From Verticillium longisporum (Eukaryota > Ascomycota > Sordariomycetes > Glomerellales > Plectosphaerellaceae), in NCBI GenBank assembly GCA_019188255.1, contig JAETXT010000002.1, positions 930,001 to 994,000 on the forward strand: a stretch of 64,000 nucleotides of DNA. Reading direction: 5' to 3'. The notes below the pieces were generated by a model, which was not told the origin of the DNA, made no database searches, and worked only from the letters and a program-made list of their open reading frames with translations. Positions within the stretch are counted from its first letter, which is position 1. Each line of letters opens with the position of its first letter. The position numbers and the translations under genes are program-made. This document shows, in pieces, positions 58,281 to 64,000 of the stretch.

Positions 58281-60744
58281 TCAATAAGCAACGCCCGAGA
58301 ACACCTCATTATACCAAACGTCGAAATCTTCGAACTGTTCCACGTCATACAGAACAGCAGGGTCCCATGCCTCGGATGCTGCTGGGCTTTCCCAGAACAT
58401 AGGTCTCATCCCGAAGACCGGGTCTAAGTCAAGGAACTTGGCCAAGATGTCCTGACTTGCGATGAGTTCGTCGATAGCTTCACGCTGCTTCTCCTCTATC
58501 GTTCCATCACGCATACGCATAACCTTGATGACCAGCTCCTCCTCGACGGACAGGAGAACCTCAATCAGCGTAGCGCACTTTGCGGCGAGGACGTCGCATG
58601 CTCGCTTGCGCAAACGTTCGCCCGCTTTCGAAAGAAGCTGTCGATATTCAATGGCGGCTTCACTCGAGTGCGAGGACTGGTGGAGGAGCTCCAGGCCCAA
58701 AACAATGACAGCTGTGATACAAAAGGCTGTCTGTGTCCAGATAGCCACTGTGTCTTCAGATGCTGCGCGTTCATGCTCTCGAAGTATGGTGACCGCCGCC
58801 GCGGTACATGTGGCTCTTGTCCTCGGGAAATGTGAGCTCTGGAATGAGTAGAATAGGAGTGGTCGATGAATGTTGATGATTTTGTCAGCTGCGGAGATTG
58901 CCATGGTGCGTCGTGCGGTGGGAAGCCAAGGGAGGGAGATAACGGGACCCTGAGAATCTCTATGGTCCTCCCGCAAGAGACATGTTGGTAGGCTGTGAAT
59001 ATTCCGGCGCATATCGGCATCACATCTTGATATGTGTTCGTAGATTTCCTTTGAATGCTTTCGGGAGCCGAGAGGGCCAAGGCCATCAAGAGCAGGGGCC
59101 ACGAGTAAAGCCTGCTGCGCAATGATCCGTGTATACGCACTTGACGTCATTGCAGTGTTATCTTTCTCGATCAGATCGTCGTCGTTACAATTCCTTGGTA
59201 TTGGCGTAGTGAATTGTGCTGGGTGAATAGCGTAGGTCTCTGTGAATGGGATGGAGAAATAATCCTGAATCACGAGTTGCCACCAAGTACGCTTGCCAAC
59301 TTCGATCTCGATCTGCTCGAGCCAGTCTGACCGAGCCAGTCTGACCGAGCCTGCCCTATGGCGATATCAGGGTCGGATTGTATCGACATAGTTACCGGGA
59401 GTGGTTGGATACGGTGTAGACCGAGACACCTGGCAATGCCATGAGCGGCGCCGAGCAAGTTGCCGGTAACCTGGCTCAGGCCTAGATTATGCCCAAGTCT
59501 GGTTACAAGTGTGATTGCCTGAACAGAGAACACTGGTCGGGATGAAGGCGTGGTCAGTCGAGCATGAAACAGCTAGCATGAGACAGATGAGGCACGAGCC
59601 AACCTACTTGATGGGTGTTGGAGGAAGTCTTCTTCGTATAAAATCTCGGTCAATTTCCTGAATTGAAGTTCAATGAGACTGTCATCGAAAGCTACATGAG
59701 CCGGTCAGCTTGGCTCAGAGTTGCGTCGACGGGGAATGCCACGAACTCAACCCAAGCTCTTGGCGTTGACGAGGACTGTTGACCAGTGACCAGAGTGACG
59801 TCTGCAGCAAACGTCAGTAATAAGTCCCCGGGCAAGGGGTTTACTCTACCCACGCATGTAATGGCAAGATATAACGCCATCCATAAAGGATGCACGACAG
59901 CACCTGACGTCCAGAATATCTCGCACTGCTCCAGGAACGTGTCGGAATGGAAGCCATTATGATGCCACCAGAGGTGTTGCATGTGGAAATCTTTGACCAG
60001 TCGTCGAGCGTCATGATTCGGAAGCAAGATCGTCGGGTTTATATTCGTTGGAGACCATTGCAAGTATACGTCCCGAGTGTCGCAATTCACAGAGGCAAGC
60101 TCGGCGTAAGTCCGATATCTCATACAATTGCATCGACGATGGGGGTAGCAAGGCCCGGTGAAGCGGCCCCAAGCCAGAGACTCGAGACACCTCAATGTAG
60201 CTGCACTTTGACTGGATAGCGTGCCCTCATGGCGCCGTACTGTCGTAGGCTCTGCGTTTTCGGATGATGAAGAATCACGGGTGCGTTTCGATAGATTCGT
60301 GACAGAAGGCGGGGTCCCCAGTGACGGACTTCCACTCGCGATGGCTTCGCCCGGTGATGGGGCAGCGTCGTATTGCGTTGTGGCAATGATCGAGCCAGCA
60401 GGTGTCATCGGGAGGCCACTCTCAAGGTTATCAATACGCCGCTGAACCTGTTGTCCTAACAACTCGAGGTCGCTCGCATCTTGTAGACCTTGCTTCAGAC
60501 TGGCCAGAAACTGGAGCTCGTCTTCGTGTCTAGAGACGATTTTCGTGGTGCGCACAACCTCGCGAGCACATGGTTTTCGGAGGCGAACGCATCGTCCGCA
60601 AGGGACAGTCTTGTCGCAGCGGACTTGCCTCCTCGAACATTCTGACCGTAAGTAAGCTGTTGTGACACCGAGTCGAGCACTGCACCTCGGCTACGAACCT
60701 GCGCATGATAAGGGTCGACGCTGAGAAACACGTGGACTCGGCAT
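58281..60744 (-). CDS. Zn2Cys6 transcription factor with frame-breaking tandem duplication
   Basis: The start at 60744 (MPSPRVSQRRPLSCAEC) was found by splicing across a 57-bp intron (60642-60698). This assembles a full zinc cluster: CAEC-SRRQVR-CDKTVPCGRC-VRLRKP-C. A coiled segment follows (LQFLASLKQGLQDASDLELL), then a middle homology region (WWHHNGFHSDTFLEQCEIFWTSG, ITLVTRLGHNLGLSQ, IARCLGLHR, KRTWWQLVIQDYFSI). Further introns lie near 59700-59760 and 59540-59610. The last exon runs to the stop at 58281. A 14-bp tandem duplication at 59320-59347 shifts the frame between ARSDWL and EQIEIEVGKRTWWQL. Removing one copy restores the family reading. Target genes are unknown; it lies between the ASST gene and another regulator. 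Confidence 0.8.
59320..59352. repeat. 14-bp tandem duplication with 5-bp microhomology
   Basis: GAGCCAGTCTGACC occurs twice (59320-59333, 59334-59347) and is followed by a third GAGCC (59348-59352). This is the expected product when GAGCC-N9-GAGCC undergoes microhomology-mediated tandem duplication. It lies in the coding part of the Zn2Cys6 gene and causes a frameshift. Confidence 0.9.
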
Positions 60745-61281
60745 CGGCTACGATCACTGATGATTCCCATTGGTATTTCCAACTCTCAATGCAGAATCAC
60801 GAAGGAAAATTGATAAATTGGGAGGTCCATCAATTGGTGATGTGAAGTCCCAGGATTCGCATACACGCCACCAATTGTGGCGGCTTATCTTGGATTGCGC
60901 GATATGCATCTCTTATCACGCGATCCCCTGGCCATCATTGGAGTCGACAACAATTACTTGACTACAAATTTTCAGGCCATATACCACAGCCACAGTACAA
61001 TATTTTGCGGGGTTGGTGGTCTTTGCAATCCTAGGCCTGAATCGGCACACTTATGAGGCCAGTGCAGGAACCAAAATCTCCGAGGATCTGTGGGCGTGAT
61101 AATTCTGGGGTCTTTCAGAGAAAAAAAGGTAACTCAGGTCTAAATATCCCGATAAGTCTTGTATGAGCAATAAGAGGGTAGATTGGGCTCCTGTGCCGGA
61201 TCGAAAGACCCCCCAAAAATGTCAAAACGACCTGGAGCCTGGCTATCATCCTTGCACAACCCCGAGAGGTCTTTTTTCGTT
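60745..61281. other. Intergenic region between two Zn2Cys6 genes
   Basis: 537 bp: promoter of the 58281-60744 gene and 3' UTR of the 61282-63424 gene (both minus). Nothing else was recognised. Confidence 0.4.
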
Positions 61282-63424
61282 TCACGGTTGCGTCTGCCAC
61301 ACATTGAAAGCATTCTCCTCGCTCAGAAACATGTTCCAGTCTATATCCGCAAGTTGCTCATCGCACCAGCCTGGTAACTCCCAAGCCCCTTCCGGACTAG
61401 TTGATGGGTGAACCTGATTCTCGACCGTCACCGTGACAGCCTGAAAGAGGGTAGCCACCATGTGGGCTGCTCGATCCGATTCCCTCATCCACGGCTTCAT
61501 GTCGTTGAATATGTCCAAAGCCTTTGTCAGGCTTGCAGACCATCGGTCCACCCTTTCGGGGAAGATGCCCGGCCTCCATGCTGTTTCCATGGCGATCGAA
61601 AGAAGTGGTACCATGCAAGCCTGGAAAAGGTACCACGCAGAGTTCCACACGTGAATGTGGTTGGGGGTCCAGTGCAGTGTAATGGCGTCAATGGCTTCAG
61701 CCGCAATTGAGCGGCATGTATCAATCATCTGTTCCTCCTCGGGTGCGAATATGCGTTGTTTAGCGCTGTCGTGGGCCAGATACAGCAAAAATGGACGGGA
61801 TAGTACCAGTCGTACGTTGAGATACCGATTCCTCAGGAATTCACGTGCGGTGGTGACGCGTGGCGGCGAATTGGCACTGTATTTGACAACTGATGGCAGT
61901 GTCTCGTACCAGTCCCGAAGCTCTTGGTCGAAAGTAAGAGCCTCAATGGCAGACATCCTTCGTAGTTGCGCAAATCTATGCTGAATGCGGTTGCATATGT
62001 GGCAGAACTGACAGCTCGACCTTAAAGAGATTGCACAATGATCATCAGGTGAAAGGAGGCTTGGGGGCAGGGTGTCCATCGTCGTATTGTCCCATCGCCC
62101 ACAGGTTGGGCGACCAAGAGTCATGCTGGCCCAAGTGTCGAGACAGAATAGACTCCACCATGTCCGCCGCCGCGTTTCAATTCGAAGGAGATTTTCTTGA
62201 TTTGTGTCGGCTCCTTGATCATGAGTACGGCGCGACGAGTCTCGGTGTAAGCCTAGGGCTATGGCGACGCGCTGAGCAGCACCAAGCACAGCGTATGCCA
62301 TGTTTGGGGAGTTCCGATAATGTAGGTAGTAGCCTCCCAGTAAGCACAGAGCTTGAAGACTTTCCATGTTTCCCGATCCGAGAGAGTCTAGGTCGAGGAA
62401 AACCCTCGCTTGTTTGTAGTATTGCACGTGCAATGTGTTACTGCCAGAGGCAATGGACCCAAGTGTCAGAACCATGTTGAGAAGCCCCAACCATGAAGCA
62501 TCTTGCCGGGTACCCCCTATGTATGTTCTTCGAAATTCTTCTTCATTCAATATGGGTGTAATGGCGTGTATGTGTTCGAAATAGAACTCGACACAGCGCT
62601 GTTCTCGAAGCTGGTTGAGGGCCGGTAAGTTGGGTCCCGAAATGAGGTCTGAAGCTTGCTGATGAGACGGATTCTGTTCCTTTGACAATTCTTTCGAGAA
62701 TTCTATCGTACGAGCTTTCGCCGCTGGGCAGAGTCGGAATAAAGCCCCTATAACAGCACTCATTGAGGTGACACCTAAATATGAGCGGCGGTGTTGATCT
62801 GTAGCCAGACTGATGGCATTGATGTCATCGCTAGCGCCGATTTCTGCAGGCTGCTGAGCTGATTCGTCCCATCTTCTCTCTTGAACAGTATCGCCGGCCT
62901 CGGATGCTTGAGTTGAACCATCAGACACGTCTGTGCCACCTGTGCCTGATAAGAAGTATTGAGGTGAAGGCCCCAATGGTTCAGGCGAGATATCGCAAAC
63001 CGACGTATCGGATGGCGAAGCAGTCGACAAGAGCTGAAGAAGTTCTGTTCTTGATCTTCCAACCAGGTCCTCGGGCGAATTATGCGGGAACAGTGTATTG
63101 AGAATGCGTTGTTGTACCTGCATCTGCTCAGTCACCTGTTCCAATGTACTGAATGCCCTGTTAACGATCCAGAGGTAACAAAAATGGACATTCAGGAAAT
63201 CCACACCTCTTGATGACAGCTTGTCTCTTGGTCCGTTGCCTGTAGACGCAACTCTCCGAAGTTTTGTAGTACTGACAACTTGCACAAGGAACACGGCCAT
63301 CACACTTGACCTTTCTCCGTGTACACTCCGAACATGACTTGTTGACTCTGCGGGAGATCGGTCTTGCGACCTGTGGCGATAAATGTGAAGCTGTTGGGTC
63401 CGTGCCACCGAAGGTGTGAAACAT
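61282..63424 (-). CDS. Zn2Cys6 transcription factor
   Basis: A complete 697-residue regulator from exons 63424-63207 and 63157-61282. The 49-bp intron has matching phases (VIK-R-AFSTLEQ). The zinc cluster is at about residues 31-58: CSEC-TRRKVK-CDGRVPCASC-QYYKTSES-C, with an eight-residue last spacing. A short coiled coil follows (LEQVTEQMQVQQRILNTLF). The middle homology region has the usual HAITPILNEEEFRRTY, GAAQRVAIALGLHRDSS and RRRTWWSLFCLDTWASMTLGRP. The frame is intact. It is next to a GH2 beta-mannosidase-like gene, so a mannan-related role is possible but unsupported. Confidence 0.9.
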
Positions 63425-63690
63425 CGTACATTCAAATGGGAGGCTATTGTTAACCTTTCAAGACTGGAGTGTATGTTTGTTGGAAGTCGATGAGACCAAG
63501 GAGGAGCGAAAACATCAGGCTATAAGGCACTCTTGTGGGCCATGGCAGGGCTGCGGGGTAGAATACGGCACCGTATTAGCGTGGCTTTAGCATGCCAAAC
63601 GCTGAAATGTAGGGAAGCTCCGGGTCCATCACACGTTGTCAGCGCCAAAATGTCTTCATTCTTGAATGTTCCTCGGAGTATCTTCAATAT

Positions 63691-64000
63691 CTACAGCTTG
63701 GGTCTATATGTGCTTGTTTCATCCGGCGCCCCAAGGTAAGTCCACCTCAGATGATCTGTTGTCGGCGCCGCCTCAATCTGTATCTCCCGCTTCTCGCCAG
63801 GCACGAGGTCGAAGCCATTGTCGCTCAACTTCATGCCTTCTGTCTCCTCAAGCACGAAGCCTTTGATTGGAAGTCTGCTGGAAATTGAGATCTTGCCGCG
63901 CGACTGGTAGATCTCGAGGCCGACGTGCCGGTCGTTCAGGTCGAGATACTTGAAGGGCTCCGGCCAAGCAGTGTCGGTGGCCACAAGTTCGCCGTTAAGA
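63691..64000 (-). CDS. Beta-mannosidase-like GH2 enzyme, 3' end only
   Basis: A partial gene that runs off the window end; its start lies beyond 64000. The last 102 or so residues match the C-terminal beta-sandwich of GH2 beta-mannosidases: TAWPEPFKYLDLND, SRLPIKGFVLEE, LSDNGFDLVPGEKREIQIE, WTYLG. The catalytic domain is not visible, so activity cannot be judged. Confidence 0.75.
   Translation of the reverse strand, partial: LNGELVATDTAWPEPFKYLDLNDRHVGLEIYQSRGKISISSRLPIKGFVLEETEGMKLSDNGFDLVPGEKREIQIEAAPTTDHLRWTYLGAPDETSTYRPKL

Overview
The window looks like nuclear DNA of a filamentous ascomycete, most likely a Sordariomycete. Genes carry short introns (about 50-170 bp) with GTNNGT donors, CTAAC/CTGAC branch points and CAG/TAG acceptors. 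Intergenic DNA is long and C/T-rich with TACCTACC repeats. The gene families (CreC, CreD, Ste20-type PAK, Zn2Cys6 regulators, Clr5, fungal STAND N-domain) are fungal. The species cannot be named from sequence alone.

Layout: a mitochondrial-type SDR (0.7-2.0 kb); a Ste20-type PAK kinase (5.0-7.8 kb, minus); a 5 kb gene-free stretch; a vigilin/Scp160-like KH protein with a damaged 3' part (12.8-16.7 kb); the catabolite-repression WD40 protein CreC (18.4-20.8 kb); an MFS sugar transporter and a GH32 enzyme sharing a divergent promoter (21.9-26.7 kb) with a Zn2Cys6 regulator behind the GH32 gene (26.9-28.5 kb); a second Zn2Cys6 gene and a kinase-like pseudogene (28.9-32.3 kb); a gene desert (32.3-38.4 kb); the arrestin CreD (38.4-40.4 kb); a small unknown protein; a Slm1-like BAR/PH protein; a Clr5-domain protein; a predicted myristoylated membrane protein; a stand-alone fungal STAND N-terminal-domain protein; an ACS-family MFS transporter; a secreted arylsulfotransferase-like protein; two more Zn2Cys6 regulators; and the 3' end of a GH2 beta-mannosidase-like gene.

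The most coherent unit is 21.9-28.5 kb: sugar uptake, an intracellular-looking fructosidase and a Zn2Cys6 activator candidate. The 828 bp divergent promoter holds two TTGTCGGNCCGACAA palindromes and four CreA-type SYGGRG sites. Two carbon catabolite repression genes, creC and creD, lie within 15 kb of it on either side.

A second theme is broken frames. Eight of ten clear single-base frame breaks in otherwise conserved genes are a missing base at a C run (coding strand), which points to homopolymer under-calling in the assembly. Other breaks are not of this kind: in-frame TAG codons in the transporter and the KH gene, loss of the KH gene's C-terminal domain, and an exact 14-bp tandem duplication with 5-bp microhomology that shifts the frame of a Zn2Cys6 regulator.
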